A stretch of 64,000 nt of DNA from Bacteroidales bacterium. GTDB taxonomy: Bacteria; Bacteroidota; Bacteroidia; Bacteroidales; UBA932. The notes under the pieces are model-generated. The model searched no databases, was not told the DNA's origin, and saw only the letters and a program-made list of their open reading frames with translations. Location of the stretch: assembly GCA_017428945.1 (NCBI GenBank), contig JAFRPW010000013.1, positions 62,001 to 126,000 of the forward strand. The letters run 5' to 3'. The position numbers and the translations under genes were made by a program. Position 1 is the first letter of the stretch; every line of letters starts with the position of its first letter. Of the stretch, positions 24,766-33,014 are shown one piece after another.

Positions 24766-26277
24766 ATGCTAAGAATCATTACAGCCTCCGGCCAGGAGCT
24801 GGACGTCCGGCCGGACAACACCATAGAGTTTGAAGTGGAAAACCCTATGTTTCAGACCGACTATATGCCGGTAATGTTTTCCACATCCATCGAGCTCCCT
24901 CCATCCGACAATAACAAGGTGATCCTTGGATACCTTCCGGCGCTCAAGATGCCCCCCACCGTGAAGACGCTGGATGTTTCCCTGATCCTGGACGGCATCG
25001 AAATCTCTTCCGGCTCCCTGGAATACGAAGGTATCCAGGAAAACACCGGCAACCTGGAATACACCTTCACGGAACGCTCCGACAACGACTCTTGGAACGA
25101 CAAAATATATACAGCAACAGGTATATATGGCTGCCCGTTAATCAGTATTGTAAGTACCGCCGGCATAAATCCCACCACGGACAAAGGAACGACATACGCC
25201 AGGAATATAATCCCAATCGTATCCCTACTAAATAAGGTCACGAATTTAGATTACGAATCAGTGACAGGCCTGGACCAGATATATATAATAGCGACAAGAC
25301 AGCAGGAAACGACATATTATCCGGAGTCTCTTCCAGACAGAACATACGCTGAGCTGATTGACGCTGTGAAGAAGCTCTTCTGTATGGCAATATTCAAGGA
25401 CGGAGAAAAGTATGTAATGAGGGCCATAAAGAGCATCTTTGCTGAGTCTTCATACCTTGACTGGAGCGGAAAGATCTCAGACAAGTTCTCCGCCGGAAGA
25501 ATGAAGAAACAAGGATATAAAATAGCCTACAAAAACGCCACAATTACACCCGGTGAGACCGCTTCAGACGCACAGAGCGAAGGCGTGACGGCCGTCACAA
25601 AGATATCAGATATGATAGACGGAGCCGTAATGAGTGAATACAAGGCATATAAGATATCACAGCTGGGAGGCGATAAGTACTCCATAACAATGACGCAGAC
25701 CAGCTGGGGATACTCTGACCATATATATAAGCGCTTCATGGACCTGATCGAGCACACCGGGAACGAGTACCAGGTAGATGGAGACGAGATGGTTGACAAT
25801 AGCCCGGATTTCAAGCTTGTGGAATGCGTACCCATAGAGATTTTCTCCGGCAGTTACAACCAGAACCCAATCAGAAACTTTAAAATGTATCCAAGGATAG
25901 ACCTGAATGAAGGAGAGCGGGGTACGGATATGTATATAGGAGAATATCGTGACGGCCAGATGGTTGATAAGAGGATTACTTTCCCCAATGACGGCAATGA
26001 CAATACCGATGGAAATACAAACCGCGCGACCGAGGCTCACGACTGGAGTATGAGTAAAGTATATACTAGATATCATAACACACTGGCTTCTTTCCTGAAT
26101 AAAGATAAGCAGACGATATCGGCAGAATTGAACCTTACAGCGAAAGACTTGAGCGATTTTCGTCCTTGGCAAAAGATCTTCTTTGCCAGCCGGTACTGGT
26201 TCGTCACAAAACTCAACTTCACGCTATCTCCCCGCCGCGGGATAGTATCTTGCAGAGGCGACTTTGTTGAGAGATAG
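24766..26277 (+). CDS. Tail/baseplate protein (503 aa)
   Basis: A 503-residue, beta-rich protein 3 bp after the tape measure gene, the usual place of distal-tail or baseplate hub proteins. It begins with a recognisable beta sandwich-like region (residues 1-100, including FSTSIELPPSDNNK) and is rich in Tyr, Ser and Thr. No enzymatic motif is seen. The DNA contains many A/T-rich ATATAT codons compared with the preceding gene. The specific family is not recognised. Confidence 0.65.
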   Translation: MLRIITASGQELDVRPDNTIEFEVENPMFQTDYMPVMFSTSIELPPSDNNKVILGYLPALKMPPTVKTLDVSLILDGIEISSGSLEYEGIQENTGNLEYTFTERSDNDSWNDKIYTATGIYGCPLISIVSTAGINPTTDKGTTYARNIIPIVSLLNKVTNLDYESVTGLDQIYIIATRQQETTYYPESLPDRTYAELIDAVKKLFCMAIFKDGEKYVMRAIKSIFAESSYLDWSGKISDKFSAGRMKKQGYKIAYKNATITPGETASDAQSEGVTAVTKISDMIDGAVMSEYKAYKISQLGGDKYSITMTQTSWGYSDHIYKRFMDLIEHTGNEYQVDGDEMVDNSPDFKLVECVPIEIFSGSYNQNPIRNFKMYPRIDLNEGERGTDMYIGEYRDGQMVDKRITFPNDGNDNTDGNTNRATEAHDWSMSKVYTRYHNTLASFLNKDKQTISAELNLTAKDLSDFRPWQKIFFASRYWFVTKLNFTLSPRRGIVSCRGDFVER

Positions 26278-26279
26278 CT

Positions 26280-26313
26280 GTCCTTTCTGGCTAAAACGCT
26301 TTTGGTATTTTTG
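26280..26313 (+). promoter_or_regulatory. Phage late promoter copy 4 (before baseplate, fibre, DGR and lysis genes)
   Basis: GTCCTTTC (26280-26287), 18 nt, TATTTTTG (26306-26313). The ATG is at 26331. No further promoter of this kind is seen to 34300, so this one may drive the target gene, DGR core and lysis genes. Confidence 0.75.
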
Positions 26314-26330
26314 CATCAAAGAGAGCGCCC

Positions 26331-27470
26331 ATGGGAAGTATAACATATAACGGTCCCGCACTGGTTATCTCCGGCAATGCCGGAAATGTTACTTATACCC
26401 TGGGCCCCCAGGAGACTATCAAGGTTTCCGTCACTAATTCTGCCGGTACTGAAGAATTCACCGTCAAGGCATACAACGACAACACCTCCAGGACAATGGA
26501 CCTGGCAGAAATCCTGAACGCGCTCCCGCTGAATCTTCCATCACCACAGAGCCAGGATGTAGCTTACAACATATACAAACCGTCCACAGTAAAGCTTGCG
26601 GTCATGAACGGCTCGACGGAAGTCTCTTCATTTACAATACAGGTGATCCGCGGCCTGGTTTCAGACAAGTCAATATCGGCCACAAGCGCTTTAGGCCTAC
26701 TCAACCTAAAGGCCCACACCGTTAAGCCGCAAATTAGATATACATACGCGGGCTCCATAGAGAACCTGTCAGTTATGATTCCCTGGGGGATCATCGCATC
26801 TCCCAGCGCCAATACGCCCACAGTTACGTACAACGTAACGCTTTACCTTAAAGGTGGAACCACGCAGGCTATTTCGTGGTATAATACGTTAGCTTCGTGC
26901 GAATACAAGGTCGTCACCAACAGGGTTGACCTTGAGGCCGTTTTAGAACACCTGTCAGGCCCAACACCCGCCATAATGAGACGCCTGATTGTGGGCTGGG
27001 ACGTACAGGTGGTGATAAGCGAACCGTCAATCGTTTCTGCGAAGACACTTAATACAGTCAGGTATATCCTGAAGGACGGGAGGGCTAAATCCAGAAGCTT
27101 TGCTTTCATCAATGACTTTGGTGGCATTGACACCATAACAGCCAACGGCTCATTCAAAACCGTAGGTTCCTACAGCCCCGCACTGTTTATCAATGACGAT
27201 AACCTGGAAACCATCAAGACCAACCAGGAGACGGAGTACGAAGTAAATACCGGCCCCCTGGATAACGTCCAGGATCAAGAGGCGTGGTTGTCTTTCCTCC
27301 GGTCTCCGAATAAGTGGCTGGTAGAGGGATGGAGCTTCAGGAAGATCAGTCTCACCGACGCATCTCCGGAGTTGGAGTCAAAGGAGCTGAACGATATCAC
27401 GTTCAAGTTCCGCCCGGAGAACGAAAAGGGTGGAGCGGTTCCGGAATATTCAACACTTGCACAAATGTAA
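26331..27470 (+). CDS. Tail/baseplate protein (379 aa)
   Basis: A 379-residue, beta-rich protein with a short G/N-rich start and many Ser, Thr and Asn residues, as in tail-tip and baseplate proteins. No motif is diagnostic. It is the first gene after late promoter copy 4 and is followed 6 bp later by the paralogue of the 11432 virion protein. It probably forms part of the tail tip that holds the receptor-binding proteins. Confidence 0.6.
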   Translation: MGSITYNGPALVISGNAGNVTYTLGPQETIKVSVTNSAGTEEFTVKAYNDNTSRTMDLAEILNALPLNLPSPQSQDVAYNIYKPSTVKLAVMNGSTEVSSFTIQVIRGLVSDKSISATSALGLLNLKAHTVKPQIRYTYAGSIENLSVMIPWGIIASPSANTPTVTYNVTLYLKGGTTQAISWYNTLASCEYKVVTNRVDLEAVLEHLSGPTPAIMRRLIVGWDVQVVISEPSIVSAKTLNTVRYILKDGRAKSRSFAFINDFGGIDTITANGSFKTVGSYSPALFINDDNLETIKTNQETEYEVNTGPLDNVQDQEAWLSFLRSPNKWLVEGWSFRKISLTDASPELESKELNDITFKFRPENEKGGAVPEYSTLAQM

Positions 27471-27476
27471 AACAAT

Positions 27477-28061
27477 ATGACATACACAAGAGCATCCATA
27501 CCAAAATCCCCAGGCGCCGGCGCGGCCGTCCCACGGAGCGACAGAGTCTATATCTTTGACGTTCTGGACGTACTGACCGACATAGTCCGCGTCCTGGGTG
27601 AGACGGATTCCATCGGAAACCTGGTCCTCAAGGAAGGATACAAGGGTATCTCCATCCAGGTAACTCGTTCATCCATCAGCTGTGGCTATGAGCAGTCCGG
27701 AGACGTTGACGCGAAGGTCTTCGCAGACAAGGTGGAGTTTGACTACCCCGGCGACACCGTGGCCCTGGAGAATTTTGTAGAGGCCTTTGCCAATAAAGGC
27801 GTCATCATCATCGTCCAGAGCTGTGACGGAGCCACCAAGATCTACGGCCGCGAATGCAATCCGCTGGTCCTCACCCCAGAGCACACGGACAGCAAGGAAG
27901 GCCTCCGCTCCCACCTGGCTTTTGCTCAGGAAGTGGGAGACCTCTACGTCCCGCGCGTATATAACGGAACCATCCCCCCCATCGCAGACGATGACGGGTC
28001 CAGAGTCTACTGGCTCAACAGCACCATCTGGGATGAAGACGAAGAGTGGTTCAGCGAATAA
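27477..28061 (+). CDS. Virion protein, paralogue of the protein at 11432
   Basis: A 194-residue protein. Residues 1-170 align throughout with the 180-residue protein at 11432, including a nearly identical central block (CGYEQSGDVDAKVFADKVEF). The C-terminus differs: it ends with an acidic, Trp-rich tail (IWDEDEEWFSE), which may dock to a different partner. The copies lie in the head and tail-tip modules respectively, which suggests one fold used as two ring or tube components. Function is inferred from context. Confidence 0.7.
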   Translation: MTYTRASIPKSPGAGAAVPRSDRVYIFDVLDVLTDIVRVLGETDSIGNLVLKEGYKGISIQVTRSSISCGYEQSGDVDAKVFADKVEFDYPGDTVALENFVEAFANKGVIIIVQSCDGATKIYGRECNPLVLTPEHTDSKEGLRSHLAFAQEVGDLYVPRVYNGTIPPIADDDGSRVYWLNSTIWDEDEEWFSE

Positions 28062-28082
28062 ATTCATTCAATCCATATTATT

Positions 28083-29096
28083 ATGCCTCAGATTCAAAAC
28101 ATTTCCGAACCTTGGAACGGCCACACTCATGGAGAGGTGGAATCGTTCATTAAGGGGTATCTCCTGGATGAAGAGCAGCTGATCAAGGACCGCGTGAGAA
28201 TGTTCCGCGACCTTGGTTACAATGCATCCGAAGCCAAGATCACCCTCACTCCTGGCGAGACCGGCAAGTACGTTAAGTGCTCTACCCGCGCCGCCGCTTC
28301 CAACGAAGCCTTCAACATCTCCGCGCCCTTCGACATCGACGCCTGCTCTGAGCTCCTTGTCAAGACCGGTTACAACCCGTCCGACGAGGACCACGCCGCC
28401 CTGGATATCTCCGTCGTGGCCATCTACGAAGAGGAAGAGCGCACCCGCACCGTCCAGAAGGTGAACGGCAGCAACCAGCCGCTCTATTACGTGGTAGTCG
28501 TGGATCCTGAAACCGGTAACGAGACCGTCACCGACGAAGAGACCACAGAGAACACTGGCCACCCTGTCTACATTCAGGAGACCTACACGGAACACCGTTA
28601 CCTCCCCAACAACGAAGACCGCTTTGTCGCCATCCCCGATTCTGGCTATTACGTGGCCAACATCCCGCAGAGCTGCAAGGTTGTCATCTCCTACAAACCA
28701 GGCATCTCCGGCAATCAGGTCATCGTAGTCAAGCACGGAGCCCTGGCCAACCTCACCTCCCAGCTGCTTGGCACTTATGAGCGCCGCACCATCGCAGAGT
28801 CTATGGCTGACCTGGCTTCCCGCGTGGAAGCCCTTGAGAGCGGCCGCGAGCACATCGGCAACGCTACCGCCGGCACCCTGGACGCAGAAGAGCTCACCAA
28901 GAACAATATGCCGCTCGTCCTCCTGGGCCACGGCGCTCCCGCTGCCAATGTCATCCCCGTCAACCTTCCCGACGGCATGCCTTGGGACGGCATCCCCGCC
29001 TTTGCCGGCCAGAAGTACGTCAACCTTGACGCAGCCTCCGGCGGTCTGTATTACGCCATCGGCGCAAGCGCTGTAGGCGACTGGAAAAACGCTTAA
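28083..29096 (+). CDS. Tail fibre / tail-tip protein (337 aa)
   Basis: A 337-residue protein beginning PQIQNISEPWNGHTHGEVE, a segment resembling the N-termini of Bacteroidales phage tail-tip proteins that attach to the baseplate. Residues 60-220 are beta-rich; around residues 225-260 is a short helical, possibly trimerising region (ESMADLASRVEALESG). The C-terminal 70 residues are Gly/Ala-rich and probably globular. It lies just upstream of the DGR target and likely forms the platform that carries it. No enzyme motif is seen. Confidence 0.65.
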   Translation: MPQIQNISEPWNGHTHGEVESFIKGYLLDEEQLIKDRVRMFRDLGYNASEAKITLTPGETGKYVKCSTRAAASNEAFNISAPFDIDACSELLVKTGYNPSDEDHAALDISVVAIYEEEERTRTVQKVNGSNQPLYYVVVVDPETGNETVTDEETTENTGHPVYIQETYTEHRYLPNNEDRFVAIPDSGYYVANIPQSCKVVISYKPGISGNQVIVVKHGALANLTSQLLGTYERRTIAESMADLASRVEALESGREHIGNATAGTLDAEELTKNNMPLVLLGHGAPAANVIPVNLPDGMPWDGIPAFAGQKYVNLDAASGGLYYAIGASAVGDWKNA

Positions 29097-29108
29097 TAAC
29101 ATCAGGCT

Positions 29109-30491
29109 ATGATTAAATATTACGACACAGAGGCTGCATACGCAGCCGACGCCAAGAGCCCTTTCGAATCACAGGTCTCCCTGATCGGCGCAAGCAACGA
29201 CGTCAAGTTTGACGGCTGCAATGTCATCGTGGGCGCCAAGTCCGCGAAGACCGGCTCCATCGTAGTGCTGGACGGCAACTCCGCCCTGCATTTCGTGGCC
29301 GTGGACACCTTCTCTTCCACCTCCTTCATGTCCAATTACACCATCGTCGGTGTAGTGGCCGTCGGCGTGGATCATCCGGACTTCCGCGGTAAGCTGGTCA
29401 TCCTTCACAAGAACAACACCAGCAAACAGTGGAGCGCCATCTACTCCTTCAAGCTCACCGGCTACACCCTGGACGGAACCGAGCGCACCGGCACTCTCAC
29501 TGTCCGTGACTCCAGCAACTGGGGAACCGGCGTTGACTATGTCATCACCTACAACGCTTCCACCGTCGAGGACTTCGTGAGCCAGCTGAACACCTACTTC
29601 AAGGCCAATGCTCCCTTCACCACCCAGAACTGGCGCGCGGATGCCGATGAAAACGACGTGGTCACTCTGTCCTTCCTGTATCAGGATTACCGTCAGGCCT
29701 CCAACTCCGCCAAGAGCGGCTTTGCCCTGGAAGCCAACCTCCTTCCCGATATCAAGGCCAGCAGCGATATGTACCGTATGAACGGCCAGCGTTCCGGAGA
29801 AGGAACTATCACCAACTGGGACCGCGCCATTGCTTATTTCCGTAATGACAACAGCTCCACCACCTACAACCCTGCTTCCGATGTAACCAGCCCCAAGATG
29901 AGTTATCCCATCTGCCTGCCAGGTTATCTTGGAACCAGCCAGTACCAGGACGACCATTGCGCGACTCTCCGTGCCATCTACGGTGAAGGTGAAGAAGGCT
30001 GGCTCAAGTTCATGGCATCCTTCCTGCCGGTACGTCCCACCAGCTACGGTCCCGTGGGTAATAAGGAGTACTATGGTGACAGCTTCAAGAACACCTACCT
30101 GATGGCAGGCAAGAAGTTCACCAAGCAGGACGACAGCGAGATCGTGGCTTTCCCCGCCGCCGACTACTGCGCCTCCGTGGTTTACAACCACGAGCTCCTG
30201 AAGAAAGGCAAGTGGGCCCTTCCGGACATGGACACCCTCTTCTCCATCATGAAGACCATCAAGTACGGAACGGATCCCAGCCGCGATGCAGATCCCGTCA
30301 ACCGCGCCCTGAACGCTATCGGCGGAAACGCTGTTTCCAACGGCTCCTACGTTTGGTCCGCTTCCCGTTACGGCGCCAACGGCGCGTGGTGCAGCGGCGG
30401 CAACTTCGGCTACGCCTACAACTACAGCTTGTACAGCTCGTTCTCTGCCCTGCCGGTTGCGCTTTTGGACATCCGCGACAGCGAACTCTAA
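29109..30491 (+). CDS. DGR target protein 1 (tail-tip receptor-binding protein with variable C-terminus)
   Basis: A 460-residue protein. The first ~220 residues are beta-rich and fibre-like. The C-terminal ~200 residues form a C-type-lectin / FGE-like domain (conserved PAADYCASVV, KWALPDMDTLF, then VWSASRYGANGAW). VR1 occupies codons 412-451 (30342-30461) and the protein ends ALPVALLDIRDSEL. It lies in the tail-tip module, as in Bordetella phage Mtd, so VR1 diversity most likely changes receptor binding at the host surface. Residues coded by VR adenines are mainly Tyr, Gly, Ser, Phe and Asn, suited to binding. The DGR accessory and RT genes follow directly. Confidence 0.92.
   Translation: MIKYYDTEAAYAADAKSPFESQVSLIGASNDVKFDGCNVIVGAKSAKTGSIVVLDGNSALHFVAVDTFSSTSFMSNYTIVGVVAVGVDHPDFRGKLVILHKNNTSKQWSAIYSFKLTGYTLDGTERTGTLTVRDSSNWGTGVDYVITYNASTVEDFVSQLNTYFKANAPFTTQNWRADADENDVVTLSFLYQDYRQASNSAKSGFALEANLLPDIKASSDMYRMNGQRSGEGTITNWDRAIAYFRNDNSSTTYNPASDVTSPKMSYPICLPGYLGTSQYQDDHCATLRAIYGEGEEGWLKFMASFLPVRPTSYGPVGNKEYYGDSFKNTYLMAGKKFTKQDDSEIVAFPAADYCASVVYNHELLKKGKWALPDMDTLFSIMKTIKYGTDPSRDADPVNRALNAIGGNAVSNGSYVWSASRYGANGAWCSGGNFGYAYNYSLYSSFSALPVALLDIRDSEL
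30342..30461 (+). repeat. DGR variable repeat VR1
   Basis: A 120-bp, gap-free match to TR (offset 742 bp). There are 16 differences, all at TR adenines (9 A to G, 7 A to T, no A to C). The other bases, including the 18-bp end TCTGCCCTGCCGGTTGCG (30444-30461), are identical. This pattern is diagnostic of adenine-specific mutagenic retrohoming. Confidence 0.97.
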
Positions 30492-30505
30492 ATCTTAATC
30501 TTTCC

Positions 30506-30531
30506 GGCCGGGCCGCTCCGTCGGCCCGGCC
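30506..30531 (+). promoter_or_regulatory. GC-rich hairpin downstream of VR1 (candidate DGR target-recognition element)
   Basis: GGCCGGGCCG (30506-30515) pairs perfectly with CGGCCCGGCC (30522-30531) around CTCCGT. It begins 44 nt after VR1 and is not followed by a T-tract. The tip differs by one base from the hairpin 45 nt after VR2. The short AATCTTAATCTTT stretch before it also has a counterpart at VR2 (AATCCTTAATCCTTT). TR lacks such a hairpin. Confidence 0.8.
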
Positions 30532-30548
30532 ATTATCAATTTGAGTAA

Positions 30549-31001
30549 ATGACGGCAGAGAGTGAATACTTCATTCCGAAGTTGCTCCGTGGAGAAAGGG
30601 ACGTACCCAGCATCCTGGTTGATGCGGACACGCTTCTGGAGCTATTGCTCCGTGCGGATCCGATGATGTCAGCCACCGACCGGCGGAGGTACAACGATCG
30701 CGCCATCCAGCAGATCCAGGAAGTCATAGCGCAGTTCACACTAGCCTACGATTTTCCAGATGACCGGCTGGAACACCTCAAAAAGATGTGGGCCGCGGTC
30801 ACCAATTTCATTCACACGATGAGGATCATTGGAATGACCAATGCCATCTGCATTCAACCCAAATACGAAAAGATGACGCCACACCAGATGAAGATTGAAC
30901 TGGTCAACAGGATAGCCAGTCTGGATGAAGGCGCCGAAAAATGGAGAAAGAGCGTACTCAAGGCACAACGGACGAAGGGCACGACTCCCACCAAAGGGTG
31001 A
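30549..31001 (+). CDS. avd: Avd-like DGR accessory protein
   Basis: A 150-residue, almost entirely helical, basic protein lying between VR1 and TR, the canonical place of the accessory variability determinant. Avd proteins are small four-helix bundles that form a pentamer, bind the reverse transcriptase and TR RNA, and are needed for mutagenic cDNA synthesis. The predicted helices and the MTPHQ-containing C-terminal segment fit that family, and the basic tail (KAQRTKGTTPTKG) fits RNA binding. It is slightly longer than typical Avd. Sequence similarity is judged by eye, so the family call depends partly on location. Confidence 0.75.
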   Translation: MTAESEYFIPKLLRGERDVPSILVDADTLLELLLRADPMMSATDRRRYNDRAIQQIQEVIAQFTLAYDFPDDRLEHLKKMWAAVTNFIHTMRIIGMTNAICIQPKYEKMTPHQMKIELVNRIASLDEGAEKWRKSVLKAQRTKGTTPTKG

Positions 31002-31083
31002 AAGGAGCGGGAATCCAGAGTAATAAAGGAGGCCCGGCTTGTGGAAACCCCGCCAGCTAAGAGTAAGGAATGTGGCCTCAGCA

Positions 31084-31203
31084 GGCTCCAACGTTTGGTC
31101 CGCTTCCCGTTACAACGCCAACAACGCGTGGTACAGCAACGGCAACAACGGCTACGCCAACAACAACAACTTGTACAACACGTACTCTGCCCTGCCGGTT
31201 GCG
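31084..31203 (+). repeat. DGR template repeat TR
   Basis: A 120-bp adenine-rich template with 12 AAC codons and 5 TAC codons in the reading frame shared with both targets. Mutating the A positions of AAC cannot create stop codons. It lies between avd (ends 31001) and the RT start (31219). The TR is in frame with the RT gene, with no stop between, so an ORF runs through it from about 31039. The 3' end is the shared 18-bp block; the bases after it (AATTATT) differ from those after VR1 and VR2 (CTTTTG), as expected for the TR version of the homology site. Confidence 0.96.
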
Positions 31204-31218
31204 AATTATTACAAGGAA

Positions 31219-32457
31219 ATGAAACTGGAAAACCTCATAAACGACTATCTGGGCTGCCGCTCCAACAAGCGCCGCAGCACAGACAGCGTCTATTTTGAGC
31301 TACACTGGGAGAGAGACCTGGCGCGGCTTGATAGAGACTTCCAGAACCGAGTCATTGTGCCTTTTTTGTACGCCTTCCTTGCACCGCGCCCCAGGCTCCG
31401 TGAGGTCATCGCCTGCTTAATGCAGATGAAGATCCTGCAGTATCATTTCGACGTACTGATCCGGCCGCTAGTGGAAGAGAGGCTTACAGACCGCACCTTC
31501 AACAACCGGATAGGCTACGGTCCTGATAAGGCCATGGAAAAGCTCATGGAGGACATCCGCATCGTTTCCCGTAATTACACGCGGGATTGCTACGTGATAA
31601 GCCGTGACATCCGGGCTTACTTCCCCTCCAGCGACCTTGACCGTTCATACCAGACCTACCGGAAACTCATAGAGGAAAATATCAAAGATCCCCAGGAACG
31701 GGATGACCTGTTATATATACTACAGCGCGTAAACTACGCAAACCCGCGCCTGAATGCCGTTCTGCGCTCCCCGCGTCATCTCTGGGGAGAAATTATAAAG
31801 AACGGCAAATCCGTCATCTTCAACTGTGATCCCTGGCACGGCGCGTGCCTGGGTAATCAGTTCTGGCAGGTGGAGAAAAACTTCGACCTGAATGACTTTG
31901 ACCATTTCCAGGTGGATACCTGCGGACTTCATTACATCCGTTTCGTGGATGATATGCGCTGGGTGGTGGAGAACAAACGCGCCGGCCTGGCCCACGTGGC
32001 TCAATCGGAGAAGATACTTAAAGAGCAGTACGGATATGAGATGCATCCGCGTAAGCGCAGCTGCCAGCACTTCTCCAAAGGTGGTGAATTCATAGGAACC
32101 TGGTACAAGTTTGACAGGATCTATGTCGGAAACCGCGTGGTGCGTCACGCAGAAGAGACCATTGCTAAATGGAACCGCCTGGCCTCTGAGAACGCCGTGG
32201 ATCACTTCACCGCCTCAATCAATTCCTACTTCGGGATGATGAAGCACAAGAACGCCTACGGGATAATCCGGAACCTGGTGGACCGCGTCTCTCCCAAGTG
32301 GAAACAATACTGTGAATTCAACGACGCCCGCCGCTGCTTTGAAGCGAAGCCGGGCTATCGCCATAACGAAATCCTTGAACGTAAATACCTATTTAAACTC
32401 AACACAAATTATGGGAAAAAGAGCACAACTCAACACCCTGGAGTCCAGGCAGCTTGA
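31219..32457 (+). CDS. DGR reverse transcriptase
   Basis: Read from ATG 31219, preceded by AAGGA, as a 412-residue protein. The frame extends upstream through TR without ATG, so the longer form is not favoured. RT motifs: NNRIGYGPDKA (residues 95-105), catalytic DIRAYFPS (D130), LGNQFWQ (211-217) where most DGR enzymes have a GxxxSQ motif, and catalytic FVDD (242-245), followed by conserved HPRK and EFIGTWYKF segments. No maturase or RNase H domain is present, as expected for DGR enzymes. It copies TR RNA into adenine-mutagenised cDNA for transfer to VR1 and VR2. The Ser to Trp change in motif 4 is unusual. Confidence 0.93.
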   Translation: MKLENLINDYLGCRSNKRRSTDSVYFELHWERDLARLDRDFQNRVIVPFLYAFLAPRPRLREVIACLMQMKILQYHFDVLIRPLVEERLTDRTFNNRIGYGPDKAMEKLMEDIRIVSRNYTRDCYVISRDIRAYFPSSDLDRSYQTYRKLIEENIKDPQERDDLLYILQRVNYANPRLNAVLRSPRHLWGEIIKNGKSVIFNCDPWHGACLGNQFWQVEKNFDLNDFDHFQVDTCGLHYIRFVDDMRWVVENKRAGLAHVAQSEKILKEQYGYEMHPRKRSCQHFSKGGEFIGTWYKFDRIYVGNRVVRHAEETIAKWNRLASENAVDHFTASINSYFGMMKHKNAYGIIRNLVDRVSPKWKQYCEFNDARRCFEAKPGYRHNEILERKYLFKLNTNYGKKSTTQHPGVQAA

Positions 32458-32722
32458 ACTCCAGGCCAAGATGAAGTCCCTGGACTACATCAACAACAAG
32501 ATCTCCGACGCTTACTACCTGCACGGAGCCCAGGCCGCAAAGAACATTGCGGAATCCTACCGTTCCAAGCTGGAAGAGCGTGAGGGCTGGCGTGAGGAAT
32601 TCAACCAGAACCAGGAGGCCATCACGGCCCTGAAGAAAGAGATTGCGGCCGAGGCAGCCGAAGCCGCTCTCCATCCGGAGCCCGAAGAGGAACCAGAACC
32701 CGAAGCACCCGCAGGGGAATAG
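32411..32722 (+). CDS. Coiled-coil phage protein (103 aa) overlapping the RT gene
   Basis: Read from ATG 32411 in a different frame from the RT, overlapping its last 47 bases; an ATG at 32312 would lengthen the overlap. Residues 1-80 form a helical coiled coil (QLNTLESRQLELQAKMKSLDY); the end is acidic and Pro/Glu-rich (EPEEEPEPEAPAG). It could be a lysis-module or tail accessory protein. No family is recognised. It precedes the holin by 13 bp with a good AGGAGG ribosome site between. Confidence 0.55.
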   Translation: MGKRAQLNTLESRQLELQAKMKSLDYINNKISDAYYLHGAQAAKNIAESYRSKLEEREGWREEFNQNQEAITALKKEIAAEAAEAALHPEPEEEPEPEAPAGE

Positions 32723-32735
32723 GAGGTCCTGAGCT

Positions 32736-33014
32736 ATGGCAGAAACATTGAAACAAGTACCGTGGTATGTATACGCGGTAATGTGCGCAGCCATCGCCCT
32801 GGTTGTGGCCGGTTTCTGTGTACCGCCCACAGGCATCATTGATGGCTCCGTACTGAAGGCTATCGGTGAGCTTATGGGCGGAGCTGCCGTGCTGGAATTC
32901 GTTACCAACCTAAAAGCATACATCGAGGCCGGGGCGAAGGCCAAGATTGAACACGGCGGCACGACGATAACAATCGGCAAAAACGAAGAAAATGACGCGG
33001 AAGCAGATAATTGA
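32736..33014 (+). CDS. Phage holin candidate
   Basis: A 92-residue protein with hydrophobic segments at residues ~10-27 (WYVYAVMCAAIALVVAGF) and ~41-57, then a charged C-terminal tail with GGTTITIGKNEEND. Size, topology and place directly before the endolysin fit a holin, which makes inner-membrane holes at the end of the cycle. The gene overlaps the endolysin gene by 23 bp. Confidence 0.7.
   Translation: MAETLKQVPWYVYAVMCAAIALVVAGFCVPPTGIIDGSVLKAIGELMGGAAVLEFVTNLKAYIEAGAKAKIEHGGTTITIGKNEENDAEADN

Noticed and set aside
30506-30531. Hairpin after VR1 as an ordinary terminator
   Set aside because: No T-tract follows, the avd gene starts 17 bp later with no promoter seen, and the same hairpin tip recurs at the same distance from VR2.
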